In this document: piece after piece, positions 1 through 7,526 of the stretch
Position numbering within the stretch: position 1 is the stretch's first letter
Layout of the letters: each line of letters opens with the position of its first letter
Source: a virus
Virus record (IMG/VR): IMGVR_UViG_3300010331_000039
Span: 1 to 25,331 of that record
Reading direction: 5' to 3' (one strand)
DNA: 25,331 nucleotides
Notes under the pieces: model-generated
Database searches by the model: none
Told to the model about the DNA's origin: nothing
Seen by the model: only the letters and a program-made list of their open reading frames with translations
Translations under genes and position numbers: made by a program

Positions 1-105
1 AGAATATTCTATTTCAGAACTATCTATTTCAAAGTATTCAGCAAATATAAGAACCTGATCAAAGTTATTAAGTATAGTATCACGTAGTGTTTGTGTTACA
101 TTCAT
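1..105 (-). CDS. Partial N-terminus of an unidentified replication-side protein
   Basis: The first 35 codons of a leftward gene run off the left edge. It begins MNVTQTLRDTILNNF and is followed by DQVLIFAEYFEIDSSEIEYS. The coding frame is open to the edge and its codons match the neighbours. The pattern of a short amphipathic helix followed by a 'D/E-x-x-I/L-F-x-x-Y' segment recalls the start of some phage primases or replication proteins, but 35 residues are not enough to assign a function. It lies downstream of the RecT-like/SSB-like group and is separated from it by a hairpin at 180-216, so it may belong to a separate transcript. The CDS itself is well supported; the function is only a guess. 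Confidence 0.7.
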   Translation of the reverse strand, partial: MNVTQTLRDTILNNFDQVLIFAEYFEIDSSEIEYS

Positions 106-118
106 ACGTATTGAATAT

Positions 119-160
119 GCTACTGTACTTCCCGGTAGAGAATGGGAATAGCGATTACGG
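119..160 (+). repeat. Conserved element, copy 1 (inverted relative to copy 2 at 19831-19872)
   Basis: GCTACTGTACTTCCC followed by one variable base and GTAG (119-138), then GATTACGG at 153-160. The same blocks with identical spacing (34 nt from the first G of one to the first G of the other) occur on the minus strand at 19872-19831. Nineteen of the first 20 bases match. The region lies outside any convincing gene. Read as codons, both copies give LLYFPV...DYG, and most differences inside the blocks fall at third positions, so it may be a coding remnant rather than a pure DNA or RNA signal. Confidence 0.7.
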
Positions 161-179
161 TACTATCTTAAATAAACAA

Positions 180-216
180 TGGAGTAGCAATAGAATTATA
201 TCTATCAACTACTCCA
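180..216 (-). terminator. Hairpin downstream of the 241-714 gene, likely terminator
   Basis: TGGAGTAG (180-187) and CTACTCCA (209-216) form a perfect 8-bp stem. Inside the loop ATAGA/TCTAT can add a second 5-bp helix. On the minus strand it lies just after the stop of the 241-714 gene and is followed by a moderately U-rich stretch (ATTGTTTATTT), not a clean U-run. It probably terminates or stabilises the 3' end of the leftward transcript. Confidence 0.5.
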
Positions 217-240
217 CGTTTTATCATATTAATAGATGTA

Positions 241-714
241 TTACTTGTTGTACTTTGCAACTAAATCATCTACTTCACCATCTTCGGATGCAATTGCACC
301 TGCAGCAGCACCTTTAGCACCTGCTTTACCTTTACTCTTACCAGCTACTAATTCAACTGATTCATTAGGTTTAATTTCAATAGAAGGATTCTGTTTAGCG
401 ATAAGACGTTCAACAAAACCTTCGCCTACAAATGAAGGGAAAGCTAAGAATTTAGCAGTACGATAATCAGCAACTAACTTAATCCAAAGTTCAATAGTAG
501 TATAAACACCTTTACCATCCTTACCACCAAGTAGAGCTACAAAATATTCAAGGAATACTTTAAAATTAACAATACGTTTTTCTACACTTGCAGTAGGATC
601 AATCTGTACTTTACTGAAATCAGCAACTGCTTCTGAATAATTAGCAGTACCTTTGAAAGCATTACAAATATGTTTGATATGAGCATACATATCAGTATAG
701 AATTTAATAACCAT
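241..714 (-). CDS. Hypothetical protein with Ala/Gly/Lys-rich linker and acidic C-terminus
   Basis: 157 aa. I do not recognise the family. Residues 1-115 look like a compact alpha-helical domain (an aromatic-rich stretch near KVFLEYFVALLGG, then ELWIKLVADYRTAKFLAFPS). Residues about 122-143 are a flexible linker (GKSKGKAGAKGAAAGAIAS), followed by a short acidic end. Codon use is richer in GC and 'preferred' codons than most of the block, which suggests high expression, as for the next two genes upstream (729-1073, 1173-1799). It starts 15 nt after the stop of the 729-1073 gene, so it is almost certainly co-transcribed with it. Its position beside the RecT-like and SSB-like genes suggests a DNA recombination or replication accessory role, but that is inference only. 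Confidence 0.75.
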   Translation of the reverse strand: MVIKFYTDMYAHIKHICNAFKGTANYSEAVADFSKVQIDPTASVEKRIVNFKVFLEYFVALLGGKDGKGVYTTIELWIKLVADYRTAKFLAFPSFVGEGFVERLIAKQNPSIEIKPNESVELVAGKSKGKAGAKGAAAGAIASEDGEVDDLVAKYNK

Positions 715-728
715 TTTAGGATCTAAAT

Positions 729-1073
729 CTACACCTTGTTATCAACACTTGTGATAACTTTGTATTCATGTTTGTAAATACGTTCTTTAGGATCAGCAGT
801 AGTAGAAGTCTGTTTGAATGTCAATTCCAATGCAGGAACTGTAAATCCAGCATATTCCCAAGTACTTTCAATACCTTCTTCACTAAACTTAGGGATAAGA
901 TGTTCAACGATCTCAACCTTAATCAACTTACCTGTACAAAGATTACCTAATTCAGGACGTGGTTTAAATTTCAAAGTATTCTCAACTCTTACTTCACCAA
1001 AATTAATTGCATTTGGATTAGCAACAACTACTTCTGAAACAACACCTTCTGTACCTTTTTCAACTTTTGACAT
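729..1073 (-). CDS. Hypothetical protein of the recombination/ssDNA-binding cluster
   Basis: 114 aa, unrecognised. The sequence alternates charged and hydrophobic residues in a beta-rich pattern (KLIKVEIVEHLIPKFSEEG, then YAGFTVPALELTFKQTST), compatible with an OB-like or beta-barrel fold, but no diagnostic motif is visible. The stop is TAG, followed within two codons by a second TAG, which argues against amber reassignment in this block. The gene sits between the SSB-like acidic-tail gene (1173-1799) and the 241-714 gene. Between it and 1173-1799 lie a 22-bp repeat (1129-1150) and a hairpin (1090-1126), so it may have its own regulated transcript. Confidence 0.75.
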   Translation of the reverse strand: MSKVEKGTEGVVSEVVVANPNAINFGEVRVENTLKFKPRPELGNLCTGKLIKVEIVEHLIPKFSEEGIESTWEYAGFTVPALELTFKQTSTTADPKERIYKHEYKVITSVDNKV

Positions 1074-1089
1074 AATTTATTTTTTATTA

Positions 1090-1126
1090 GAGATAATAAA
1101 AGGAGAAATACTAGGTACTCCTCCTT
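1090..1126 (-). terminator. Candidate intrinsic terminator between 1173-1799 and 729-1073
   Basis: On the minus strand AAGGAG (1126-1121) and CTCCTT (1105-1100) form a 6-bp stem with a 15-nt loop, followed by the U-rich stretch UUUAUUAUCU. It lies 47 nt after the stop of the 1173-1799 gene and before the start of 729-1073. The stem is modest, so partial termination or an mRNA-stability element is also possible. Confidence 0.45.
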
Positions 1127-1128
1127 CT

Positions 1129-1150
1129 ATAAATGATTGATATAAATGTT
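1129..1150 (-). promoter_or_regulatory. 22-bp intergenic repeat, copy A (candidate phage promoter/leader motif)
   Basis: The plus-strand text ATAAATGATTGATATAAATG plus TT is identical to 1840-1861. Both copies lie in gaps just upstream of leftward genes (56 nt before the ATG at 1073, and about 41 nt before the ATG at 1799). A shorter related copy precedes the first leftward gene (19786-19803). Identity in non-coding gaps next to starts suggests a regulatory site, perhaps for a phage RNA polymerase; function unproven. Confidence 0.5.
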
Positions 1151-1172
1151 TGAAATGAGCAACACCTACTAA

Positions 1173-1799
1173 TTAATCTTCGTCAGGTTCATTGTTTTCG
1201 TCATCATTAACAGCATCTTCGGTTACTTCTTCAGTTGCCATATTAGTTAAAGCAAACAAACGATACACTTTACCTTCAATTTCCATATCTTGTTCGGTAT
1301 CTACAATTTCGCAGAAAGTCTTAGACTTAGCAGCATATACAATTTTAGGTTCACCAATAATACCATTAGCATCAGCCATAGGTTTAGTTTGACGTTCAAC
1401 AACAAGATCCATACGTTCTAGAGCAGGAGCTGAAAGTTCAGTAGCAGCAACATTATTCTGAATCATTTTACTCCAAACACCACTAAAATTAAATACAAGT
1501 GATTTACCAATACCAGCTTTCTTACCAACAGACGCCAACAAAGCACCTGATTTATCCTGTTTAGGAGCAACTACTAAATAGAACATTTCATTAACATTAG
1601 CAGCAGCATCATCAACGATCATCTTAACACGATCTCCTGTCTGCAATTTCAGAAGTGAACTACCAAGACGGTTAATCTGAAATTTATTAGGTGCTGTCGT
1701 AGCAATAAGTTCAGGACGAGTTTCATCTGATGTTTTAGCACCAAGTTTAGCAAATCCGAATGTCTTACCTGCAAGTCCCGCAAATTTTGAAGTTTCCAT
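1173..1799 (-). CDS. Putative ssDNA-binding protein (acidic C-terminal tail)
   Basis: 208 aa. The body is beta-strand rich with small residues, and the C-terminus is strongly acidic (EEVTEDAVNDDENNEPDED). Such a tail is typical of single-stranded DNA-binding proteins of the bacterial SSB and T7 gp2.5 types, which use it to contact polymerase and helicase. No classical OB motif is certain from reading alone. The gene lies directly downstream of the RecT-like annealing protein and uses preferred codons, consistent with an abundant ssDNA-coating protein made early in infection. A 22-bp repeat shared with copy A lies just upstream of its start. The alternative is an unrelated abundant acidic protein. 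Confidence 0.5.
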   Translation of the reverse strand: METSKFAGLAGKTFGFAKLGAKTSDETRPELIATTAPNKFQINRLGSSLLKLQTGDRVKMIVDDAAANVNEMFYLVVAPKQDKSGALLASVGKKAGIGKSLVFNFSGVWSKMIQNNVAATELSAPALERMDLVVERQTKPMADANGIIGEPKIVYAAKSKTFCEIVDTEQDMEIEGKVYRLFALTNMATEEVTEDAVNDDENNEPDED

Positions 1800-1839
1800 A
1801 ATTGTAATTGTTTTATTATTAACTTATAAAGTGATAGAA

Positions 1840-1861
1840 ATAAATGATTGATATAAATGTT
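1840..1861 (-). promoter_or_regulatory. 22-bp intergenic repeat, copy B
   Basis: Exact second copy of the 1129-1150 repeat. It overlaps the last bases of the RecT-like gene's stop codon and precedes the ATG of the SSB-like gene by about 41 nt on the minus strand. Same inferred role as copy A. Confidence 0.5.
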
Positions 1862-2747
1862 ATTCTTCTACAAATTCTGCATCTTCAAAATGATCATTAT
1901 TACTAGGTGTCTTAACAAATTCATCAGCTTCATACATACCATTAATACGATCTGAAGCAATGATTCGAGCACCTAATGTAATTGATTGTTTTATAAGATG
2001 TGTTTCAGGATGACAATTCCAATTAGCTTTACCTTTAACTTCTTCACCTGTAATACTATTAGTGCCTTGATATAATCCAGCATCAGTAGCTTGTATTAAA
2101 GTGTATGGTATTGCAATAACTTCATCACCTCTAGTTAATTGAACTAGTGCACGTTTTGTAGTAGTTCTTACAACAGGTATCTTACCTGCTTCTAATCCAG
2201 CTTGTAATTGTGATTTAGGTATAGCACCTGTATTTGCTATAACATGAATGTCAGGATCATAATCTACAGGTTCTTTAGTACTATGATATTTGTAAACATA
2301 AAATGGTTTACTACCATCATCTAAAATAACACGTTTAATCTTAGCATCAGTTAAAACTTTATTGATAACATGAATATCAGTAACAATAAGTTCTCTACCA
2401 CCACTACTAAAGATATGAATATGCTGCATAGCTTGAATACTACTAAGACCAAATTCAGTACCTAAATGAACTTTCATTACAGCTTCTTGATTCAAACGTC
2501 TACCCATCATTACTGATTCAATAGGTTTAAAACCTAATTCAGCACCCAGCATTAAACATGTGACAATAGCAGATTTATTAGGTATCGGTGTTTTATCTTC
2601 GCCTTCAGGAACTTCTAAGAAAGCCTTATTATATGTAGTACTCTTTGCAATATATTCTGCTATTGCTTCTGCTTTTTCAAAACTGTCAATAATTATAGAT
2701 ATACCTTCATTAGTGTTACTATCTACAACCTTTAATTTATCTGTCAT
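1860..2747 (-). CDS. recT: RecT-like single-strand annealing protein
   Basis: 295 aa, close to the usual length of RecT/RedB-type recombinases (about 260-310). RecT-like signatures: residues 66-79 LMLGAELGFKPIES, and 95-112 LGTEFGLSSIQAMQHIHI, in the style of the family's 'ELGLxPxQAL..I'. Near the C-terminus comes W-N-C-HPETHLIKQSITLGAR followed by DRINGMYEADEF, matching the 'W..HP..M..K.A....R....D...G.Y...E' block. The protein would anneal complementary ssDNA during phage recombination or recombination-dependent replication, probably with the SSB-like protein downstream and a nuclease such as the PD-(D/E)XK protein at 21282. It has its own host-type promoter upstream (2766-2795). The acidic C-terminus (HFEDAEFVEE) is also common in this class. 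Confidence 0.75.
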   Translation of the reverse strand: MTDKLKVVDSNTNEGISIIIDSFEKAEAIAEYIAKSTTYNKAFLEVPEGEDKTPIPNKSAIVTCLMLGAELGFKPIESVMMGRRLNQEAVMKVHLGTEFGLSSIQAMQHIHIFSSGGRELIVTDIHVINKVLTDAKIKRVILDDGSKPFYVYKYHSTKEPVDYDPDIHVIANTGAIPKSQLQAGLEAGKIPVVRTTTKRALVQLTRGDEVIAIPYTLIQATDAGLYQGTNSITGEEVKGKANWNCHPETHLIKQSITLGARIIASDRINGMYEADEFVKTPSNNDHFEDAEFVEE

Positions 2748-2765
2748 TTGTTCGTTTTGATGTTA

Positions 2766-2795
2766 CAAAGATAAGTAATTTATTTATACTACCAA
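2766..2795 (-). promoter_or_regulatory. Bacteroidota-type promoter for the recT-like gene
   Basis: On the minus strand TTGG (2795-2792) is followed after 18 nt by TATCTTTG (2773-2766), which fits the Bacteroidota primary-sigma pattern TTTG-N19-21-TAnnTTTG. The start codon lies 19 nt downstream of the -7 box. The -33 box is imperfect and the spacer one base short, but the -7 box is exact and lies in a true intergenic gap. Confidence 0.6.
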
Positions 2796-2814
2796 CTATT
2801 TAATGCGAAAACTA

Positions 2815-4290
2815 TCATTTATCTTTGACAATCTGTGATATATTATCAATCCATACAATGTCGTTTTCACTTTTACTTTGACGTTCAATAAGTTTCTGTT
2901 TATCTCTACTCTTAATCATATTACCATCACCTAATAGAAAATCATCTATATAAATGTTAATAATAGTAGTAATCTTATCAGGATTATAAACATCTACTGT
3001 TTTACCTCTAGCATTACGTTGAGCATATTGAGTAGGACTTGTTGAACCAGCTGTAGTAATCACTTGTTCAATACCAGCTATATCCAAGCCTTCATCAAGA
3101 GCTTTAGCAGTAATTAGATACTTAAACTTACCTGTTTTAATACCTTCTATTGCTAACTTCTTTAATGACGTCTTACCAAACTTCTTAGGATTACCTTTAC
3201 TATCACGTATTAAATCTCCATCTTCATCTATGATATGTCGCGTTTCAATATTGCTATGATAAGCTACTGCTTTACCTGATAACATATCTGTAATATCATC
3301 TACCATTTCAGTAGATTCGTTAAAACATATAGTTGTAACAGGATTAGCATTAATAATATTTAATACAGCATTCATCTTAACTCTATTGTGTACAAGTATA
3401 AGATTACGTTTAGCTACGTATGCCTTAAATTGTTTAACACGTTCATAAATGTTATTAGGATTCCAACAACGATCACGTTCAGCATTAAATTCTATAGTAA
3501 GATCTAAATCTTTATTCCAACCCATAGTACCAGCAATGATATTACGTATTAGATCAGGTTTTAGAAATGTTGGAATACCTTTACGACTATGATAATTAGT
3601 ACCTACAAAAGCAGACATAATAAGATTGAAATCATCCTTAAATATAGGCATAGATTCACGTCTATTAATCATACCCGCCATACCTTTAAACATAGCTAAT
3701 GTTTCACTGATAGGTTGACTAAAACCAGCATATTTTTCTTTATCATGCTCTTCTAATTCTACAGCTAAATTATATTCTCTAAAATTAGATATCCAATGAT
3801 TAGCTAAAGCTTCTTCTTCAGTAATAGTATCTATAATAGGAAAGCCATGTTTAGCTAAAGTTTTAATATCTTTATCATCCATAGTTGTACCTGTAAGACC
3901 TAACTTAAAATGAGCTTCACAATACATTAATACTTTAAGACCACTAGGATTAAGAAACTTATGTATTTCATCAATGATAAGTAAGTCACATTTAACAACT
4001 TTCTCTTCACATGTTTGAATTCGATTACTCATAGTATACATAGTCATAACACTTTCTTTACCTGTAAGTTTATCTAACCAAGTATATAAATTCTTATTAG
4101 TAATTTCATTAGGAGTAATAGCATAAATGATAGCAGTAGGATTATTAACTAGAAATCTTTCTACTACCATCTGTGCTATTTTAGATTTACCAAATCTCAT
4201 AGTATATCTAAGTATACCTAAACCTTTATTCTTACGCCATGTCTGAATACCTTCTTCTTGACGTCTAGATTTAGATTCATCTTCAATCAT
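2815..4290 (-). CDS. SF2 (SNF2/DEAD-like) DNA helicase
   Basis: 491 aa. Superfamily 2 motifs occur in order: Walker A variant TMRFGKSKIA (30-39), Walker B/DEAH variant LLIIDEIHKF (103-112), motif III GLTGTTMDD (131-139), and in the C-terminal RecA domain a motif V-like LDEGLDIAGIEQVITT and motif VI QYAQRNARGKT. The start of the gene shares one base with the stop of the HTH gene 4290-4616, so the two are translationally coupled. crAss-like phages commonly carry an SF2/SNF2-type helicase in the replication block, and this fits. Likely roles are ATP-driven strand separation, fork remodelling or branch migration in the cytoplasm. The walker loop GKSK rather than GKT is a normal variant. Confidence 0.85.
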   Translation of the reverse strand: MIEDESKSRRQEEGIQTWRKNKGLGILRYTMRFGKSKIAQMVVERFLVNNPTAIIYAITPNEITNKNLYTWLDKLTGKESVMTMYTMSNRIQTCEEKVVKCDLLIIDEIHKFLNPSGLKVLMYCEAHFKLGLTGTTMDDKDIKTLAKHGFPIIDTITEEEALANHWISNFREYNLAVELEEHDKEKYAGFSQPISETLAMFKGMAGMINRRESMPIFKDDFNLIMSAFVGTNYHSRKGIPTFLKPDLIRNIIAGTMGWNKDLDLTIEFNAERDRCWNPNNIYERVKQFKAYVAKRNLILVHNRVKMNAVLNIINANPVTTICFNESTEMVDDITDMLSGKAVAYHSNIETRHIIDEDGDLIRDSKGNPKKFGKTSLKKLAIEGIKTGKFKYLITAKALDEGLDIAGIEQVITTAGSTSPTQYAQRNARGKTVDVYNPDKITTIINIYIDDFLLGDGNMIKSRDKQKLIERQSKSENDIVWIDNISQIVKDK

Positions 4291-4616
4291 TATAAACTAT
4301 CCAACTCTATATTTAGATAACTATATACTTTTAGTATAATACTAAATAAAGATTTACTAGGATCTTTAATTAATGTATCAATTGTAGATTCTTTACAACC
4401 TATAGCTTCAGCAATACTAGCAGGAGTTAAATCTTTGTCTAACATAGCATTGTATATAGCTAATTGCAATTGTTCTGTATATTGACAATTTTCATGTAAT
4501 GTTCTTGTTTGAGTACCTTTAAGACCATATAAATGATCTTCTTCTGTTGGTACATAAACAGCTACTTTAGGTTCAGTAGTTATATAAACTCTATTACCTA
4601 TCTTTTTTTTTGTCAT
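4290..4616 (-). CDS. Small HTH (XRE-like) DNA-binding protein
   Basis: 108 aa. The N-terminal half is unassigned. Residues about 50-105 read as a helix-turn-helix of the lambda repressor/Cro type: LQLAIYNAMLDKDLTPASIA, then EAIGCKESTIDTLIKDPSKS and a trailing helix ending YLNIELDSL. The layout (helix, 'T.A.IA..IGC..STI..L', helix) matches the 69-aa HTH protein at 5142-5351, so the two are probably distant paralogues. The start lies in a run of nine A bases (ATG ACA then A-tract), a site prone to slippage. It may act as a transcription regulator of the leftward block. Confidence 0.7.
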   Translation of the reverse strand: MTKKKIGNRVYITTEPKVAVYVPTEEDHLYGLKGTQTRTLHENCQYTEQLQLAIYNAMLDKDLTPASIAEAIGCKESTIDTLIKDPSKSLFSIILKVYSYLNIELDSL

Positions 4617-4619
4617 TTT

Positions 4620-4850
4620 TTATAGTTTATTTAAAATTTGTAAATTACTAACTATTTCATTAAATATATGAATATGTGTATCCTCTGTAATAGTATGAGC
4701 AAAATTAGTATCTGTTGAAACTAAATTGTCAACTACAGAATTAACTGTTTGCATAAATTCTAATATATACACATCTTTAGGTAATCCGCATTTAATTACC
4801 AGTAATCTTATATTACATTTAAGAGCTTTTATAACTAATACATCATTCAT
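4620..4850 (-). CDS. Hypothetical small protein
   Basis: 76 aa, unrecognised. It is predicted to be helical with an N-terminal hydrophobic stretch (VLVIKALKCNIRLLVIKCG) that is too charged for a certain membrane segment. It fits snugly between 4290-4616 (3-nt gap) and 4852-5145 (1-nt gap) in the leftward operon, which is the main evidence that it is real. Confidence 0.65.
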   Translation of the reverse strand: MNDVLVIKALKCNIRLLVIKCGLPKDVYILEFMQTVNSVVDNLVSTDTNFAHTITEDTHIHIFNEIVSNLQILNKL

Positions 4851-4851
4851 C

Positions 4852-5145
4852 TCAATATTCTATATTATTTTTAAGTGAATTTATATATAACATTCTATCT
4901 ATCTCAGCAGCTATTAAAGCACCTGCTATGACTAATCTATCTTCATATGATTTATTAATCATTTTATTCCAGATAGTTTCATCCCAATTATCAGGTGCAT
5001 ATGGAGTACCATATATAAGATGACCTGCTGCAATAGATAATTGACATTCTTTATTAAATATAACATCTTGATTTAATGAAATACCATGTTTTTCAATTTG
5101 TTCTTCACGTTCTATTCTAATAAGTTCTATACCCGTTGATTTCAT
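4852..5145 (-). CDS. Phage protein resembling small nucleotide pyrophosphohydrolases
   Basis: 97 aa, wholly helical in appearance. It follows a pattern known from many phage proteins: ERxEQIxKHG (residues 13-22), a later ExQLSIAAGHLIYG block, a Trp/Asn-rich middle (DNWDETIWNKM) and the C-terminal VIAGALIAAEIDRML. This 'ER..QI..hG ... A-A ... AGALIAAEIDR' layout resembles the dATP/dGTP diphosphohydrolase N-terminal type family of phages, related to all-alpha NTP pyrophosphatases. If so it would trim the nucleotide pool beside the polymerase. Substrate and activity are inference. The ATG overlaps the stop of 5142-5351 (ATGA). Confidence 0.5.
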   Translation of the reverse strand: MKSTGIELIRIEREEQIEKHGISLNQDVIFNKECQLSIAAGHLIYGTPYAPDNWDETIWNKMINKSYEDRLVIAGALIAAEIDRMLYINSLKNNIEY

Positions 5146-5351
5146 AATTCTATTTCTAATGCGTTACAAATTCTAATAATTGTGCCTATCGTAGTATGAT
5201 CAATACTATCTAATGTTCTAATTAAAGTATTACGATTAATGCCAGATAGTTGCTCAAATGAATATCTAGTATGATGTGATTTTCTAAAAGCATCACTTAT
5301 TTCTTTTTGAAGTTCTAACAGATATTGTGCATTTTTATCTTTAGTTGTCAT
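5142..5351 (-). CDS. Minimal HTH (Cro-like) DNA-binding protein
   Basis: 69 aa. Almost the whole protein is a five-helix HTH: helix 1 QYLLELQKEISDAFRKSHHT, helix 2-3 YSFEQLSGINRNTLIRTLDS, and a final helix TIGTIIRICNALEIEL. It overlaps the next gene by ATGA and starts 1 nt after the PolB stop. It is likely a Cro/repressor-type regulator or a DNA-binding replication accessory; a weak paralogue lies at 4290-4616. Confidence 0.75.
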   Translation of the reverse strand: MTTKDKNAQYLLELQKEISDAFRKSHHTRYSFEQLSGINRNTLIRTLDSIDHTTIGTIIRICNALEIEL

Positions 5352-7526
5352 TTAATAATCTGTATTACTACTTGTAAATAAATTATTACTATTACCAATA
5401 ATACCTTTAGGTTTACCTTTCTTTTTAATATTACCTGAAAGTATTAAATCACATTGTTTAATATAGTATCCATAATTAATACCATATTCTTCTGGTTTAG
5501 CATGTAAATAAGTATTAAATATATTTACACTGTGATTAGCTAGTATATTAGCTAGTTTATCACCTTTACGTTTCATTATTACACCACCTGTATTACGTTC
5601 AGTTACATAAAACCTATTGTATTGCTGTAAAGGTTCTACATGTTTCTCTTTATTAACAATAGTATGAAATTCACATTTAAATGATTTATCTACTTTCTGT
5701 GCCATACAATAATCATATATAGCTGTATCATCTTCTTTAATGTGATTCTCAATATAAGTTTCAATAGGAACATCATATAACAAATAAGCATTCAATGCTT
5801 GTGGTACAACAGGATGTATAAAACCTTTATTAAACTCTACCTTAGGTATAAACAAACCTTTACGTTTAACAAATACATCTTCAATAGCTTCTATAGACTT
5901 TAGTTCTTTTTCATTGTATGTAACTGTATTATTAAGTTTAAATTCATCAATACATTTTTTAAATCCTTTTTTAATAGCTATATAATTATTAACATCATTT
6001 CTAAGATAACGTTCATAATCAGTGAATTCTAGACCTAGATTAGTAGTATCTTGCCAACGTTGACAACAATCATAATATATAGATTCTAATTCAGGTTTAA
6101 ACTTACATACAATGCCATCAGTATTAGCAGATATACAATGAATACCGTGAAGTTCTAAATCTTCTGCTAACATGAGTAAACGAAGTTGCCCATTAAATGT
6201 GACTGTATATGTACATTCAGGATCATATAGAAAATCTTTAGTATCTTTCAATGCGCCATACATACGATTAATAGCAATCTTAAGACCATCTGCTTTAACC
6301 TTTTGTTTATTAGCTTTCGCTTTAAGTCTACTACGAGTAACATGTTCAACCATTACAAGAAATGCTACACGATCTAAATGTTTAGGATATACTTGATCAT
6401 TAATAATAAGTGATGGATAATATGAATTTACATCACAATCACGTATAATATCAGTACCCGCATTATATATTCTAGGATCATCTTTGCTATGAATACCGCC
6501 TTTAGCTACTACATATTTGGTACCATTATGTAGTATATCACGTTCCCATTTAGATTTCTTTTTATCTTCTGTAATATATAATTTAGATGTTTTAATTTCA
6601 GTTAGAAAATCTTGAAATTTCTTAAGTTGAAATTTAATATCACTTTTAATAATATCCTTTAATGGTATAGTATATCTAAGTGTACGTAAATCTTTAAAAC
6701 TATAATATTCTTGTCCACTAATTTCACTATAGTATTTAATAGCTAATGCTTTACCTATACTACTTCTAGACATATTACGAAAATCAACTATACGACTAGT
6801 AGTACCATTACCACCAAATTCTTTATTAAGTTCTACACGTAAATTAAGTTCTGACTTCTGATCTAGTATAAGTGTTAATGTAATAAGTACATCATTAACA
6901 TTATAATCTAATATCGGTTCAACTTGATTATCTTGTATCTGTTCATAGACACTATACGGTAGTTGTTGAATACGATACCATTTAAGACATATAGCAACTT
7001 GTTTCAGACCTGTAAATGATTTATCTAAGTACAGTATCTTTTGTATGTCATAATCTGTGAATGGTCTCTTATAATACTTTAGGAAGTTTAACATTCTCCA
7101 ATAACCATTACCAAAGGATACACAAGCATCACTATGTTTAAACATGTATTCACATATATGTTGTCCATGTTTATTTAGACCAGTCCATTCATGAAAGCCT
7201 TTAATATTATATAGAAATATATCTAGCATTACAGCATCATAGTTACTACTATTGTAACCATATATAACTTTGTAAGTACTAAAGAAATCTACTATAAGAC
7301 TACTTTCATTGATAGGATTAATACCATTATAAATAGTAAATTGTTTAGCTTTCATAGCACGTAATAGAGCCTTTTTATCAGCTATATTACCTGCTAAATC
7401 TGCACGTTTATATGCAGTAACTAAACGTATATCTACATCTAATGGTATGAATGTAATACAGAAGAAATTCTTGTAACATTCAATATCATATACCCAAGTG
7501 ATCATTAATTGTTTTGATGTATCCAT
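5352..7526 (-). CDS. polB: Family B DNA polymerase with 3'-5' exonuclease
   Basis: 724 aa. Exonuclease motifs: ExoI YDIECYKNF (D14, E16), ExoII YNSSNYDAV (N95, D97), ExoIII DYNVNDVL (Y208, D212). Polymerase motifs: a YxGG-like KGGIHS (342-347), motif A CDVNSYYPSLI (D365), motif B KIAINRMYGALKD (K416, N420, Y423, G424), motif C ISANTDGIV (N468-T-D470). The second aspartate of motif C, matching the essential one in RB69-type enzymes, is kept while the first is Asn, a change seen in other phage PolB relatives. The protein is compact compared with RB69 (about 900 aa) and longer than phi29 (575 aa). It is the replicative polymerase of this phage. The start overlaps the 3' end of 7505-7774 by 22 nt. 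crAss-like phages encode either PolA or PolB; this is a PolB type. Confidence 0.93.
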   Translation of the reverse strand: MDTSKQLMITWVYDIECYKNFFCITFIPLDVDIRLVTAYKRADLAGNIADKKALLRAMKAKQFTIYNGINPINESSLIVDFFSTYKVIYGYNSSNYDAVMLDIFLYNIKGFHEWTGLNKHGQHICEYMFKHSDACVSFGNGYWRMLNFLKYYKRPFTDYDIQKILYLDKSFTGLKQVAICLKWYRIQQLPYSVYEQIQDNQVEPILDYNVNDVLITLTLILDQKSELNLRVELNKEFGGNGTTSRIVDFRNMSRSSIGKALAIKYYSEISGQEYYSFKDLRTLRYTIPLKDIIKSDIKFQLKKFQDFLTEIKTSKLYITEDKKKSKWERDILHNGTKYVVAKGGIHSKDDPRIYNAGTDIIRDCDVNSYYPSLIINDQVYPKHLDRVAFLVMVEHVTRSRLKAKANKQKVKADGLKIAINRMYGALKDTKDFLYDPECTYTVTFNGQLRLLMLAEDLELHGIHCISANTDGIVCKFKPELESIYYDCCQRWQDTTNLGLEFTDYERYLRNDVNNYIAIKKGFKKCIDEFKLNNTVTYNEKELKSIEAIEDVFVKRKGLFIPKVEFNKGFIHPVVPQALNAYLLYDVPIETYIENHIKEDDTAIYDYCMAQKVDKSFKCEFHTIVNKEKHVEPLQQYNRFYVTERNTGGVIMKRKGDKLANILANHSVNIFNTYLHAKPEEYGINYGYYIKQCDLILSGNIKKKGKPKGIIGNSNNLFTSSNTDY

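Noticed and set aside
236-466. Plus-strand open frame opposite the 241-714 gene.
   Set aside because: Antisense of the Ala/Gly-rich linker; low-complexity product explained by the real gene.
768-1392. Plus-strand open frames opposite the 729-1799 genes.
   Set aside because: They are antisense shadows of genes with better codon use; products are Ser/Thr-rich with no motifs and no start context.
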